Both the position numbers and the translations under genes were made by a program. Positions 52,528 to 61,599 of a DNA stretch of 64,000 nucleotides are shown here, one piece after another (the first letter of the stretch is position 1; each line of letters begins with the position of its first letter). Source of the DNA: Bradyrhizobium sp. SZCCT0153 (GTDB lineage: Bacteria; Pseudomonadota; Alphaproteobacteria; Rhizobiales; Xanthobacteraceae); NCBI RefSeq assembly GCF_018129995.1, contig NZ_JAFCKS010000001.1, positions 531,001 to 595,000 on the forward strand. Reading direction: 5' to 3'. The notes beneath the pieces were generated by a model. It was not told where the DNA came from, did not search any database, and saw nothing but the letters and a program-made list of their open reading frames with translations.

Positions 52528-54594
52528 TCACCCCGGCTGGGGATGGAAATAATCGAAAATCCTGCGAGCGCTCTCCGCGCTCACCCCCGGAACCTTGCCG
52601 AGATCGGCGATCGAGGCCCGTTCGATCTCCTTCAAGGTTCCGAAATGATGCAGCAAGGCACGTTTGCGTGACGGGCCGATGCCCGGAATCTCCTGCAAAC
52701 CGGCCTCGCGGATGTCCTTCTTGCGCAGCTTGCGGTGCGAGCCGATGACGAAGCGGTGTGCCTCGTCCCGCAGCCGCTGGATGAAATAGAGCACGGGATC
52801 GCGCGGCTCCAGCTTGATCGCCTCGCGCTCCGGCATGAACAGGGTCTCGCGGCCGGCATCCCGGTCGGGCCCCTTGGCCACCGACATCAGCGAGACCTGG
52901 GTCAGGCCGAGATTAGTGAAGATCTCGCGGACGGCGTTGAGCTGGCCACGGCCGCCGTCGATGATCACGAGATCGGGCCATTGCGGGAAATCGTCGTCCT
53001 TGACCTTGGCGCCCTCCTCGGGCGGATTGATCAGGCGCTTGAAGCGGCGCTCCAGCACCTCGCGCATCATGCCGTAGTCATCGCCGGGCGTCAGCCCTTC
53101 CGACTTGATGTTGAACTTGCGGTACTGGTTCTTCACGAAACCGTCCGGGCCGGCGACGATCATGGCGCCGACTGCGTTGGTGCCCTGGATGTGGCTGTTG
53201 TCATAGACCTCGATCCGCTTCGGCGAATGCGGCAGGCTCAGCGTCGTGGCCATGGCGTCCAGCAGGCGGCCCTGCGTCGCGGTGTCCGCGAGCTTGCGGC
53301 CCAGCGCTTCGCGCGCATTGGTGAGCGCGTGGGTGACGAGCTCCTTCTTCTCGCCGCGCTTGGGCGCGGCGACCTCGACCTTGTGGCCGGCCTTGATCGA
53401 CAGCGCATTGGCGAGCAGCTCGCTCTCCTCGATCTCGTGCGAGAGCAGGATGTTCCGCGGTGGCGGCTTGTCGTCGTAGAACTGGGCAAGGAAGGAGCCG
53501 AGCACCTCTTCGGGCGTATAGCTCTTCTCCGCGCGCGGAAAATAGGCGCGGTTGCCCCAGTTCTGCCCGGTGCGGAAGAAGAACACCTCGACGCAGGAGA
53601 AGCCGCCGTCCTGGTGGATGGCGAACACGTCGGCTTCCTCCACCGTGCGCGGGTTGATGCCCTGCTGCGACTGAATCGCCGACAGCGCGGCGAGGCGGTC
53701 GCGGTAGAGTGCCGCGGTCTCGAATTCGAGCTCGCCGGAAGCCTTCTCCATCTCGCCGGCGAGCTCCTGCTTCACCGCCTGGCTCTTGCCGGACAGGAAG
53801 TCGCTCGCCTCGCGCACCAGGGTCGTATAGCCGGGGAAGTCGATCTCGCGGGTGCAGGGACCGGCGCAGCGGCGGATCTGGTAGAGCAGGCAGGGCCGGC
53901 TGCGGCTCTCGAAGAAGGAATCCGTGCAGGAGCGGATCAGGAACGCGCGCTGCAGCGCCGTGATGGTGCGGTTGACGGCGCCGGCGGAGGCGAACGGGCC
54001 GAAATAGCGCCCGGGCCGGGTCTGCGCGCCGCGGTGCTTGAGGATCTGCGGCGCCCAATGGTCGCCGGTGATCAGGATGTAGGGAAACGACTTGTCGTCG
54101 CGCAGCTGCACGTTGAAGCGCGGCCGCAGCTGCTTGATGAGGTTGGCCTCCAACAGCAGCGCTTCGGTCTCGGTGTTGGTCGAGACGATCTCGACGGTCA
54201 CCGTGGCGGCGATCATGCGCAGGATGCGCGCCGGCTGCGGCGCGCTTTGGCGGGCATAGTTGGACAGGCGCTTTTTGACGTTCTTGGCCTTGCCGACGTA
54301 GAGCACGTCGGCGGTCGCATTGAGCATGCGGTAGACGCCGGGCGAGGTGGGGGCGAGGCGCACCGCGCGCTCGATCGCCTCGTGGCCGGTCGCCAGCGGC
54401 TCTTCGCCGACCGCGCCGTTCTCTTCCAGGATATCAGGCAGCCGCGCATCGTCCTCGTCGTCACCGCTTGCGGTCGCGGGATCGAGGTCCGGCGGCCCCA
54501 TGTCCGTTTCCCGGGGCGGGGCGTCCGGCGCGGTGCCGCGCACGGGTCTGCGCGCGCGCGCGTCGTCCGGATTGTCAGGGGAATCGTGAACCAT
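52528..54594 (-). CDS. uvrC: Excinuclease ABC subunit C
   Basis: UvrC makes both incisions around UvrB-bound lesions in nucleotide excision repair. The 688-aa protein has the GIY-YIG domain ([31 protein letters not shown], about residues 78-110), the Cys-containing [17 protein letters not shown]-like helices, the RNase H-like half with [20 protein letters not shown] and [15 protein letters not shown], and tandem HhH at the C-terminus ([20 protein letters not shown]). The first ~70 residues form an acidic, Pro-rich extension. It is divergent from the outer-membrane protein gene. Confidence 0.97.
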   Translation of the reverse strand: MVHDSPDNPDDARARRPVRGTAPDAPPRETDMGPPDLDPATASGDDEDDARLPDILEENGAVGEEPLATGHEAIERAVRLAPTSPGVYRMLNATADVLYVGKAKNVKKRLSNYARQSAPQPARILRMIAATVTVEIVSTNTETEALLLEANLIKQLRPRFNVQLRDDKSFPYILITGDHWAPQILKHRGAQTRPGRYFGPFASAGAVNRTITALQRAFLIRSCTDSFFESRSRPCLLYQIRRCAGPCTREIDFPGYTTLVREASDFLSGKSQAVKQELAGEMEKASGELEFETAALYRDRLAALSAIQSQQGINPRTVEEADVFAIHQDGGFSCVEVFFFRTGQNWGNRAYFPRAEKSYTPEEVLGSFLAQFYDDKPPPRNILLSHEIEESELLANALSIKAGHKVEVAAPKRGEKKELVTHALTNAREALGRKLADTATQGRLLDAMATTLSLPHSPKRIEVYDNSHIQGTNAVGAMIVAGPDGFVKNQYRKFNIKSEGLTPGDDYGMMREVLERRFKRLINPPEEGAKVKDDDFPQWPDLVIIDGGRGQLNAVREIFTNLGLTQVSLMSVAKGPDRDAGRETLFMPEREAIKLEPRDPVLYFIQRLRDEAHRFVIGSHRKLRKKDIREAGLQEIPGIGPSRKRALLHHFGTLKEIERASIADLGKVPGVSAESARRIFDYFHPQPG

Positions 54595-54671
54595 GGAACG
54601 AATTTAGGTGCTGGGGCGACCGATTTGAAGTTCCGGCCGTGCCGTACGCACAGATGACGGCGCAGTTCCCG

Positions 54672-54727
54672 GTAACACTTGCTTAAGCCTGTTAACAGCG
54701 CGGTAACCCGGCTTAACAGCGCTTTAA
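54672..54727. promoter_or_regulatory. Array of three CtrA-like boxes
   Basis: Three sites with the CtrA spacing TTAA-N7-TTAA or one mismatch stand 20-21 bp apart: GTAA-N7-TTAA at 54672-54686, TTAA-N7-GTAA at 54692-54706, and a perfect TTAA-N7-TTAA at 54713-54727. CtrA is the cell-cycle response regulator of alphaproteobacteria. The array lies 117-172 nt before the outer-membrane protein start and about 80 nt before the divergent uvrC, so it could act on either. Confidence 0.6.
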
Positions 54728-54843
54728 CTTAAAACTCTCGATAAATCTTACGCGAAAAGATCTTGGTTTCGTAACCATGCGACACGGCCCGGCGCGGCGA
54801 TGCCGGCATCGCACAGGTTGCGACAGTTGCGTTGGAGTGTGTG

Positions 54844-55467
54844 ATGAAGAGGCTCGTTGTGGGCGCGGCCGCGTTGGTCGCAGCCGGCTGGACAGCTTCG
54901 GCAGAGGCCGCCGATCTCAGTTACGGGCAGCGAGCGCCCTATACCGTCAACCAGCCGCTCAACGCCTATAGCTGGGCCGGTCCGTATCTCGGCGGCAATG
55001 TCGGCTATGAATGGGGCTCGGTGAGCAACTCTCCCGTCAAGCCCTCCGGCTTCGTCGGCGGCGTGCAGGCCGGGTACAATTTCCAGAACGGCCCATGGGT
55101 GTTCGGTGTCGAAGGCGACATCCAGGCCGCCGGTGCCGACGACACGTTTGCGCCGTGGAAGTTCTCCAATCCGTGGTTCGGCACGCTGCGTGGCCGCGCC
55201 GGCTATGCCTTCAGCAACATACTCTTCTACGGCACTGCCGGTCTCGCTTTCGGTGAGCTGCGCGCGCAGACCTTTGGCTGGACGGAGTCGCACACCAGCG
55301 CCGGCTGGACCATCGGTGCCGGCGCGGAAGTCGGCTTCGCGCCGAACTGGAGCGCCAAGCTCGAATATCTCTACATCGATCTGTCGTCGAGCCAGTTCGC
55401 AATTACGGGCGTGTCAAACGGCTATAGCGCCAGCGTTGTGCGCGCAGGCGTGAACTATCACTTCTGA
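54844..55467 (+). CDS. Omp25/31-type outer-membrane beta-barrel protein
   Basis: A 207-aa protein with a signal peptide (MKRLVVGAAALVAAGWTASA, then EAA) and an eight-stranded-barrel pattern: YSWAGPYLGGNVGYEWGSVS, GFVGGVQAGYNFQNGPWVFG, FGTLRGRAGYAFSNILFYGT, and the terminal ASVVRAGVNYHF with the outer-membrane assembly signal Phe. The family contains major surface proteins of Brucella and Bradyrhizobium. The upstream CtrA-like boxes suggest cell-cycle control. A classic terminator follows after 32 nt. Confidence 0.92.
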   Translation: MKRLVVGAAALVAAGWTASAEAADLSYGQRAPYTVNQPLNAYSWAGPYLGGNVGYEWGSVSNSPVKPSGFVGGVQAGYNFQNGPWVFGVEGDIQAAGADDTFAPWKFSNPWFGTLRGRAGYAFSNILFYGTAGLAFGELRAQTFGWTESHTSAGWTIGAGAEVGFAPNWSAKLEYLYIDLSSSQFAITGVSNGYSASVVRAGVNYHF

Positions 55468-55499
55468 TAGCCAAAGAAGAAAATACCGGACCACAGCCT

Positions 55500-55528
55500 C
55501 CCGGCCGCTCGCGGCCGGGATTTTTTTT
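55500..55528 (+). terminator. Rho-independent terminator after the outer-membrane protein gene
   Basis: Stem CCCGGCCG (55500-55507) and CGGCCGGG (55512-55519), loop CTCG, then A and eight T. It is the strongest terminator in the window. Confidence 0.95.
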
Positions 55529-55552
55529 ACGCCAGGTGTTTCGTCAGAATCG

Positions 55553-55768
55553 CTAGGAGAGGATGACCAAATTGACCGCTTTCGGCCCCTTCCCCTTCTT
55601 GTCCGGTTCGACTTCGAAAGTAATACGCTGTCCTTCGGCAAGGTCCTTCAGTCCGGCCCGCTCCACAGCTGTAATATGCACGAAGACGTCGCGGCCTCCG
55701 TCGTCCGGTTTAATAAAGCCGTAGCCGCGTTCGCCGTTGAAAAACTTCACCGTTCCCGTCATGGCCAT
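55553..55768 (-). CDS. Cold-shock-domain protein
   Basis: A 71-aa CspA-type RNA chaperone, starting MTGTVKFFNGERGYGFIKPD (two residues after the ATG) with RNP1 (RGYGFIKP) and RNP2-like (RDVFVHITAV) motifs, ending in GKGPKAVNLVIL. It binds single-stranded RNA and DNA and melts mRNA structure. The ATG at 55768 follows a GGGGAG site; the frame upstream is not protein-like. The long untranslated region before it (to the rlmJ stop, about 250 nt) fits the leader of a cold-shock gene. Confidence 0.93.
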   Translation of the reverse strand: MAMTGTVKFFNGERGYGFIKPDDGGRDVFVHITAVERAGLKDLAEGQRITFEVEPDKKGKGPKAVNLVILS

Positions 55769-56017
55769 CGGGAAACTCCCCCTCATTGCTCCTCCGCCGC
55801 GACGCAACTCACGTCACGACATGACCGGGCCTTACGAAGCCCGGGAGCTGGCCATCCTTGGGCGGACCTTTCGGTCCGGTCGGATCTTTCTTAGGCCTTC
55901 ACTCCGCCGCAACCATTCGCGGAAGCGGAACGTAAAGCCGGTCACGGAAACAGCATAATACGGTTCTTTGCGGATTGACTACCGCTCCTGCATATTTTTC
56001 CCAAGAATGCCGGAGTG

Positions 56018-56878
56018 TTACGGCCTCGGCACCTCTAATCGGAATCTGGCAGCGCCGCCCTGGCCGAGCGGCATTTCCAGCTCGGGCAGGATCGTCTTGA
56101 GCTCGCCATGCAGCGTGTAAGGGGGATTGACGATCAGGAGGCCGGTGGAGGTGAGAGCCGAGCCGTCGGCTTGCGGCGCAACGCTGAACTCGAGGCGCAG
56201 GCAATTTGCCGGCGGCTTTGCTGCGGCTGCGAGCCGAGCCACTGATTGCGCCAGGGCGTCGGTGGCACGCCGGCTCTTGGCGGGATACCAGATTACATAG
56301 ATACCGGTCGCCCATTTCGCGAAAGCCGCCGAGAAGGCTTCGCCGAGCTTTTCGAACTCGTCCTTTGCCTCGAACGGGGGGTCGATCAGCACGACCCCGC
56401 GCCGTTCCTTGGGCGGCACGAAAGCCGGCAGCGCCACCCAGCCGTCGAGATCGACCACGCGGGCCTGTTCGTCGCGGCGCAGCACGCCGATCAGCGCCTT
56501 GCGCGCCTTCGGCTCGAGCTCGCAGGCGACGAGGCGGTCCTGCGGCCTGAGCATGCCGCGCGCGATCAGCGGCGAGCCCGGATAGGCCTTGAGTTCGCCC
56601 TTCGGATTGTAGGCGCGGACGATGTCGAGATAAGGCTTCGTCAGGGCTACGGTCTCGTTCGACAGCCGCGCCTGCATCAGCCGCGCGATGCCGGTCAGCC
56701 ACTCGCCGCCGCGGCGCGCCTCGTCGCCTTCGAGATCGTAGAGGCCGGCGCCGGCATGGGTGTCGATGACGCGGAACGCCCCGGGCTTGTCCTGCAGATA
56801 GGTGATGATGCGTGCCAGCACGATGTGCTTGATGACATCGGCGAAGCTGCCGGCATGGAAGGCGTGGCGGTAGTTCAT
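56018..56878 (-). CDS. rlmJ: 23S rRNA (adenine-2030-N6)-methyltransferase
   Basis: RlmJ methylates N6 of A2030 in 23S rRNA. The 286-aa protein starts MNYRHAFHAGSFADVIKHIV, the family hallmark, followed by AFRVIDTHAGAGLYDLEG (SAM site) and the catalytic GVVLIDPPFEAKDEFEKLGE (DPPF). WATGIYVIWYPAKSR and LLIVNPPYTLHGELKTILPE near the end are also typical. Length is normal. Single gene. Confidence 0.95.
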   Translation of the reverse strand: MNYRHAFHAGSFADVIKHIVLARIITYLQDKPGAFRVIDTHAGAGLYDLEGDEARRGGEWLTGIARLMQARLSNETVALTKPYLDIVRAYNPKGELKAYPGSPLIARGMLRPQDRLVACELEPKARKALIGVLRRDEQARVVDLDGWVALPAFVPPKERRGVVLIDPPFEAKDEFEKLGEAFSAAFAKWATGIYVIWYPAKSRRATDALAQSVARLAAAAKPPANCLRLEFSVAPQADGSALTSTGLLIVNPPYTLHGELKTILPELEMPLGQGGAARFRLEVPRP

Positions 56879-57049
56879 GAGGAAGAGTTACGACATCGGG
56901 CGATGAAAGTAACTGTTGTCATTCACGGCGGTGCACCCGCACCGAACCATGAGGCGCAATTGCGCATCTGAGAATCCATTTCGCCGCCGCCGATCTGGAT
57001 GCCGGGATTTCGCGCATGTGCGCCCGGCATCACGTGCCGAGAGCTCGCG

Positions 57050-57742
57050 CTACCCGCCCCTGATCGGCGGCATCGTCACCTGGTCGCGGCGGCAGGCGCG
57101 GCGGTCGGTCTCCTCGCAGGCCCGGAATTGCAGGTCCTTGCTGAGGCAGATGCGGACTTCGGACAGCCGCGTCCGGTTGCAGGTGATTGAGACGGCGGCA
57201 TTGCTGAGGCCCGGGTTGGCCTTGATGAAAGCCTCCTCGACCTCCGCCGGCGCCACGGTCTTGGCTTGCGACAAATCGAGATATTCGGCCGGAATCTTGA
57301 TCGCGGCGCGCGCCTTTCGGATCGTCTCGAAATAGCCGCGGTCGGCAAGCCCCGAGCAGGTGCCGTGCTTGTCCCACTCGTTGAAGATCAGCCCCGGCGC
57401 GGGCATCAGGTCGAGCATCGAGGAGACGATGCTGCGGTTCAGCCGCGGCGCCGGCCGCTGGCAATATTCCGGAAAACCGTTCTCATATTGCGGCCACAGA
57501 CCATGCACCACGAAAGCGTAGGGCCGTCCGCTGCACTGGATCTGCGAGCGGCCGCCGCGCTCCGCCGCCTCCTCGCAGAAGGAGGGAGACCACGACAGCG
57601 AGAGCACATAGAAGTCGAATTCGCCGGGCGCGTTCTGCCGCTTGTCCTGGGCCTTCGCGCCGCCGGCGAGGGTGGCCAGTCCCGCGGCCAAGGTCAGCGA
57701 GATCATCAGGCGGGAGAACGAATGCAATCTGGAATAAAACAT
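57050..57742 (-). CDS. Secreted ribonuclease T2
   Basis: A 230-aa T2-family RNase with a signal peptide (LMISLTLAAGLATLAGGAKA). The two active-site segments are present: FVVHGLWPQYENGFP (CAS I) and NEWDKHGTCSG (CAS II), each with a catalytic His, plus Glu and Lys. Several Cys (SFCEEAAE, EYCQRPA, RACEET, RRACRRD) fit disulphide bonding in the periplasm. It cleaves RNA through 2',3'-cyclic phosphates, perhaps for nutrient recovery. Start at 57742 (MFYSRL) or 57757. Confidence 0.93.
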   Translation of the reverse strand: MFYSRLHSFSRLMISLTLAAGLATLAGGAKAQDKRQNAPGEFDFYVLSLSWSPSFCEEAAERGGRSQIQCSGRPYAFVVHGLWPQYENGFPEYCQRPAPRLNRSIVSSMLDLMPAPGLIFNEWDKHGTCSGLADRGYFETIRKARAAIKIPAEYLDLSQAKTVAPAEVEEAFIKANPGLSNAAVSITCNRTRLSEVRICLSKDLQFRACEETDRRACRRDQVTMPPIRGG

Positions 57743-57875
57743 GGCAACGCCCCTCAACTAGACTGTGCAACCGAGCCTAGCAGGCGATAAGAACATTTCA
57801 AGAACAAAATTCGAGCCGGGAGCGTTTAGTCGCCCGATCGGTGCGAATCAGCGCTCTTCCGATCAGGGCTTGTAA

Positions 57876-58340
57876 TCAGGGCCTAGCGGCGCGGCAGGCC
57901 GGGTTGTAGGCCCAGTTGCGGTCGAGCCCGACCACGCACCATTCGACGCCATTGCCGTAGCCGGCGAAGCCGCCGTCCTCGATGATCGAGAAGTGCACTT
58001 TGCGCATCTTGCCGTCGGTGAGCATGGCTTCGCCGGTGCAATAGCGGCGCGGAATATTGTCGGACTGCCAGGGCCGGAAAGCGGTCTCGTGAACGGCTGT
58101 AAAGCCGGTGATCTTCAAGGAGGAATTCCAGAACGAGCTTTCCTTCTCCCAGAACTGGGTGGCGATTGTCGGCAGCGCCTTGTCGCAATCGGCGACGGCA
58201 CCGTCATAGCGCGGCCCGCTCAGCCAGAAATTCAGCTCCAGCGGATTGGCGGCCCTGGCCTCACCGAGCGACAGCGCCCCGAACAGGAGGCCTAGCACGG
58301 CGGCAAAACGGAGTGATTTCAGGGGGGGCGAGGCGCGCAT
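57876..58340 (-). CDS. Secreted hypothetical protein
   Basis: A 154-aa protein with a signal peptide (LRFAAVLGLLFGALSLGEAR, then AA). The mature part has conserved-looking features: LNFWLSGPRYDGAVADCDKA, FWEKESSFWNSSLKITGF, IPRRYCTGEAMLTDGKMRKV, and GYGNGVEWCVVGLDRNWAYN with PAC at the end. Four Cys could form two disulphides. I recognise no named domain, but the sequence is well-formed and not repetitive. ATGs at 58340 and 58358 are both usable. Confidence 0.8.
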   Translation of the reverse strand: MRASPPLKSLRFAAVLGLLFGALSLGEARAANPLELNFWLSGPRYDGAVADCDKALPTIATQFWEKESSFWNSSLKITGFTAVHETAFRPWQSDNIPRRYCTGEAMLTDGKMRKVHFSIIEDGGFAGYGNGVEWCVVGLDRNWAYNPACRAARP

Positions 58341-58522
58341 GGGCAATCCAGACAGCATGATCTGCGAGGGTGGGACGGTGCCGCGAAGGCCGGGCGGGGT
58401 CAAGTGCAGCGCGGCAACACTCGGCCAAGAGTTGACTGCAATGCTGCGTCAGACAGGCCTTCCGTTCTTTTCACAGCCGCGCAGGCACCGTAAACTGGCG
58501 CCAACCAATTGGAGTAACGGGA

Positions 58523-58816
58523 ATGCGAATCATTGCGGCCGCGGGCCTTCTTGCCTTGGGTATGATGGCGAGCCAGTCGGCGCGCGCCGATCTTCTTCCG
58601 GTGCCTCCGTTCAAGGGCAACGACACCGGCGGCATCATCGCCTATTCGATGGCGACGCAGGTCGATGCCCGGCAGGCCGCGGTCGATCACTGCGCGCGCT
58701 ACGGCAAGGTCGTGAAATTCCTTGCGGTGCAGGCCTATGAGGGCGGCTACATCTCGTTCTCCTGCCGCTGGGTGCCCTATGGTGCCGCCGACCAGCCGAT
58801 CCGCACGCTCTACTGA
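58523..58816 (+). CDS. Small secreted hypothetical protein
   Basis: A 97-aa protein with a signal peptide (IIAAAGLLALGMMASQSARA). The mature 75 residues have DLLPVPPFKGNDTGGIIAYS, the two-Cys pattern HCARYGKVVKFL ... ISFSCRWVPYG and a helix between them. GGAGTAACGGGA gives a good ribosome-binding site before the ATG at 58523. It lies 43 nt before the DUF3617 gene on the same strand; they may be co-transcribed. Function unknown. Confidence 0.82.
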   Translation: MRIIAAAGLLALGMMASQSARADLLPVPPFKGNDTGGIIAYSMATQVDARQAAVDHCARYGKVVKFLAVQAYEGGYISFSCRWVPYGAADQPIRTLY

Positions 58817-58859
58817 GGCGTTGTCGTAACGCCGCGTCTCTCAGCCGGGAGCCTCTCAC

Positions 58860-59390
58860 ATGACGCGCAAACTTGTTTTGCTCGGCTCGACTCTTTGCCT
58901 GGTGCTGTCGGCCGGTGCGGCCTGCGCCGACGATCTGCCGGTGCGTAAGGCCGGCCTGTGGGAGCTGAAGATGGCCAGGACCGGCTCGGCGATGCCGGAC
59001 ATGACCATGCAGCATTGCACCGACGAGAGCGTCGACAAGGAGATGAACAACAACGTCTCGCCGATGGCCAAGCAGATCTGCGCCAAGCAGGACATCAGGA
59101 AGACCGCGACCGGCTATGTCAGCGATTCCGAGTGCAACGTCGCCGGCATCAGCACGACCTCGCATGCCGAGATCACGGGCGATTTCAACTCGGCCTACAC
59201 CGTGAAAACCTCCTCGCACGCGCAAGGCGGCGCCGCCGGTACCGCGGGGCGCGATACCACAATGACTCTCGAAGCGAAGTGGCTGGGAGCCTGCAAGCCG
59301 GACCAGAAGCCCGGCGACATCGTGATGCCCGGCGGCTTCAAGATGAACGTGCGCGACGTCGACAAGCTGAAAGCGCTACTGCCGAAATAG
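58860..59390 (+). CDS. DUF3617 family secreted protein
   Basis: A 176-aa protein of DUF3617, a periplasmic family common in proteobacteria. It has a signal peptide (RKLVLLGSTLCLVLSAGAAC, then AD) and the family features VRKAGLWELKMARTGSAMPD, HCTDESVDKEMNNN, ICAKQDIRKTATGYVSDSEC and CNVAGISTTSHAEITGDFNS. Conserved Cys pairs are present. Function unknown. Confidence 0.88.
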   Translation: MTRKLVLLGSTLCLVLSAGAACADDLPVRKAGLWELKMARTGSAMPDMTMQHCTDESVDKEMNNNVSPMAKQICAKQDIRKTATGYVSDSECNVAGISTTSHAEITGDFNSAYTVKTSSHAQGGAAGTAGRDTTMTLEAKWLGACKPDQKPGDIVMPGGFKMNVRDVDKLKALLPK

Positions 59391-59419
59391 GCGGCCGCGC
59401 CGCGAAACCGGTGCGCTCC

Positions 59420-59443
59420 CTCGCCCCGTTCCTACGGGGCGAG
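59420..59443. terminator. Hairpin between the DUF3617 gene and the histidine kinase gene
   Basis: Stem CTCGCCCCG / CGGGGCGAG with loop TTCCTA. It lies 30 nt after the DUF3617 stop and 12 nt from the end of the converging kinase gene, so it can end both transcripts. No long T run. Confidence 0.6.
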
Positions 59444-59454
59444 GTGAGAAGTAA

Positions 59455-60843
59455 CTACACCGGTATCCGCACGCTCGCTCGCAATCCCCCCATCGGGCTG
59501 TCGCCGAGCGTGATGTCGCCGCCGTGCGAGCGGGCGATGTCGCGGGCGATGGCAAGGCCGAGGCCGGTGCCGCCTTCGTCCTGGTTACGGGCGTTGTCCA
59601 GCCGCAGGAACGGCTTGAACACCTCTTCGCGCAAATGGGCGGGAATGCCTGGGCCGTCGTCGTCGACCGTGACGGTCAGATAACGGTGATCGCGCTGGCC
59701 GGTGATGGCGATGGCCTTGCCGTAGCGGGCGGCGTTGGTGACGAGGTTGGCAAGGCAGCGCTTGAACGAGGCCGGCTTCACCGTGACCACGGGCAGTCCG
59801 TTGAACGCGACGGTCGCAGTGTGGCCGTGACGCTCCGCGTCGCTGCGAAGCTCCTCGAGCGCCTGCGCCATGTCGGTCGGCTGCGACTGCTCGCCGGAAT
59901 CGCCGCGCGCGAAAGCGAGGTAATCCTCCAGCATCATCGACATCTCGTCGACGTCCTTGCGCATGCCTTCCAATTCGGGGTTGTCGCCGATCAGCGCCAG
60001 CTCGAGCTTGAACCGGGTCAGGATGGTACGCAGATCATGGCTGACGCCGGCGAGCATCGCGGTGCGCTGCTCCATCGTGCGCTCGATGCGCGATTTCATT
60101 TCGAGGAAGGCGACCGCCGCGCGCCGCACCTCGCGCGCGCCTCTGGGTCGGAAGTTCGGCGCCTCGCGGCCCTTGCCGAAACTTTCCGCGGCATCGGCAA
60201 GCCGCAGGATCGGCTTGATCTGGTTGCGCAGGAACAGCACGGCGACGATCAGCAGGATCGACGACGTGCCGACCATCCAGAACAGGAAGATTTCCGAGTT
60301 CGAGGCGTAGGCGGCGCTGCGTTGCGCGAACACGCGCATCACGGCGTCGTCGAGCTGGATGCGGATCTCGACGAGGTTGGATCGGCCGACCGTGTCGATC
60401 CAGAACGAGCGTCCGATCTGGCGGCCGAGCTGTACCGACAGCGTCTGGTCGAGCAGCGAGAAGAACGGTTTTGGCCCGGGCGGCGGCATGTCGCCGGCGG
60501 GCAGGAAATCGACGACGAGGCCGAGGCGCTGCTGGGCGATGCGGCGGATCTGGTCGCGATCCTTGTCCTGCGGATAGCCCTTGTAGACGTCGATCAGTGC
60601 GGCGATGTCCTGCACCACCGCGGCCGACAGGCGGCGTGTCACCGTGTTCCAGTGCCGCTCCATGAACACGAAGGCGACGACCGATTGCAGGATCACCATC
60701 GGCACGATCATGATGAGGAGCGCGCGGGCATAGAGGCCTGTCGGCATCCAGCCCTTGAACGCGTTGCCCATCCAGCCATTGACGGCGGAGACGCGGCCGG
60801 CGGCGCTTTTGAGCAGCGTCAGGCCGGTATCGATCGTGCTCAT
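59455..60843 (-). CDS. EnvZ-type sensor histidine kinase
   Basis: A 462-aa membrane kinase. Two spans (ALLIMIVPMVILQSVVAFVF and FLFWMVGTSSILLIVAVLFL) flank a periplasmic loop of about 130 residues. HAMP and then the H-box MLAGVSHDLRTILTRFKLEL follow, with N-box LANLVTNAARYG, G1 VDDDGPGIPAHLREEVFKPF and G2 GGTGLGLAIARDIARSHGG. It autophosphorylates on His and passes phosphate to the OmpR-type regulator encoded 24 nt upstream. The cluster MarR-OmpR-EnvZ by ilvE is seen in this group as I recall. The signal is unknown. Confidence 0.92.
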   Translation of the reverse strand: MSTIDTGLTLLKSAAGRVSAVNGWMGNAFKGWMPTGLYARALLIMIVPMVILQSVVAFVFMERHWNTVTRRLSAAVVQDIAALIDVYKGYPQDKDRDQIRRIAQQRLGLVVDFLPAGDMPPPGPKPFFSLLDQTLSVQLGRQIGRSFWIDTVGRSNLVEIRIQLDDAVMRVFAQRSAAYASNSEIFLFWMVGTSSILLIVAVLFLRNQIKPILRLADAAESFGKGREAPNFRPRGAREVRRAAVAFLEMKSRIERTMEQRTAMLAGVSHDLRTILTRFKLELALIGDNPELEGMRKDVDEMSMMLEDYLAFARGDSGEQSQPTDMAQALEELRSDAERHGHTATVAFNGLPVVTVKPASFKRCLANLVTNAARYGKAIAITGQRDHRYLTVTVDDDGPGIPAHLREEVFKPFLRLDNARNQDEGGTGLGLAIARDIARSHGGDITLGDSPMGGLRASVRIPV

Positions 60844-60867
60844 CGGTCGCGCTTCACTGCTCTGACT

Positions 60868-61599
60868 CTATGGCGATGCCACCAGGCGGTAGCCGATCCC
60901 GCGCACCGCCTGGAGGAAAAGCGGATTGGCGGGGTCGGTCTCGATCTTGCGCCGCAGGCGGTTGATCTGAACGTCGACGGCGCGCTCGTTGACGCTGCCA
61001 TTGCCGGTCAGCGCGCTGCGCGGCACGGTTTCGCCCGGCGTTTCCGACAGGATTCGCAGCATCTCGCGCTCGCGGTCGGTGAGGTGGATGACGTCTTCGC
61101 CCTGGCGCAGTTCGCCGCGATCGAGATGGTAGACGTAGGGACCGAACGCGATCTTCTCGACCGCCGCGGCCTGCGGTGGCGGAGCGGCGCGCTTGAGGAT
61201 GTTGTTGATGCGCAGCGCAAGCTCGCGCGGCTCGAACGGCTTTGCGACGTAGTCGTCCGCGCCGATCTGCAAGCCCTCGATGCGGGCTTCCGCTTCATGG
61301 CGTGCCGTCAGCATCACGATCGGCACCGAGGAGGAGGTCCGGATGAAGCGGGCGAGGTCGAAGCCGGTCTCGCCGGGCATCATCACGTCGAGGATCAGGA
61401 GATCGAAATGCAGGCCTAAAAGCTTCGAGCGCGCGTCGCCGGCACTGGCCGCGGTGGTGACGCGATAACCTTCACTGGCGAGGAAGCGCGACAACAGATC
61501 GCGGATGCGGCGGTCGTCGTCGACCAGCAGCAGATGCGGCGCGTCGTCTGCCGGTTGCACCGGCGGACGGGTGAGCGTGGCAGCGAGCGGCACGGTCAC
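60868..61599 (-). CDS. OmpR-type response regulator
   Basis: A 243-aa regulator. The receiver domain has LLLVDDDRRIRDLLSRFLAS, the phosphorylated Asp in LLILDVMMPGETGFDLARFI, IVMLTAR, and DDYVAKPFEPRELALRI. The C-terminal winged helix has HLTDREREMLRILSETPGET, NERAVDVQINRLRRKIETDP and FLQAVRGIGYRL. The start overlaps the MarR stop (4 nt), and the kinase gene follows after 24 nt, so the three genes form one operon. Confidence 0.94.
   Translation of the reverse strand: MTVPLAATLTRPPVQPADDAPHLLLVDDDRRIRDLLSRFLASEGYRVTTAASAGDARSKLLGLHFDLLILDVMMPGETGFDLARFIRTSSSVPIVMLTARHEAEARIEGLQIGADDYVAKPFEPRELALRINNILKRAAPPPQAAAVEKIAFGPYVYHLDRGELRQGEDVIHLTDREREMLRILSETPGETVPRSALTGNGSVNERAVDVQINRLRRKIETDPANPLFLQAVRGIGYRLVASP

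Noticed and set aside
59524..61419. 631-codon open frame antisense to the kinase and response regulator
   Set aside because: Same cause; the two-component genes carry all their motifs.
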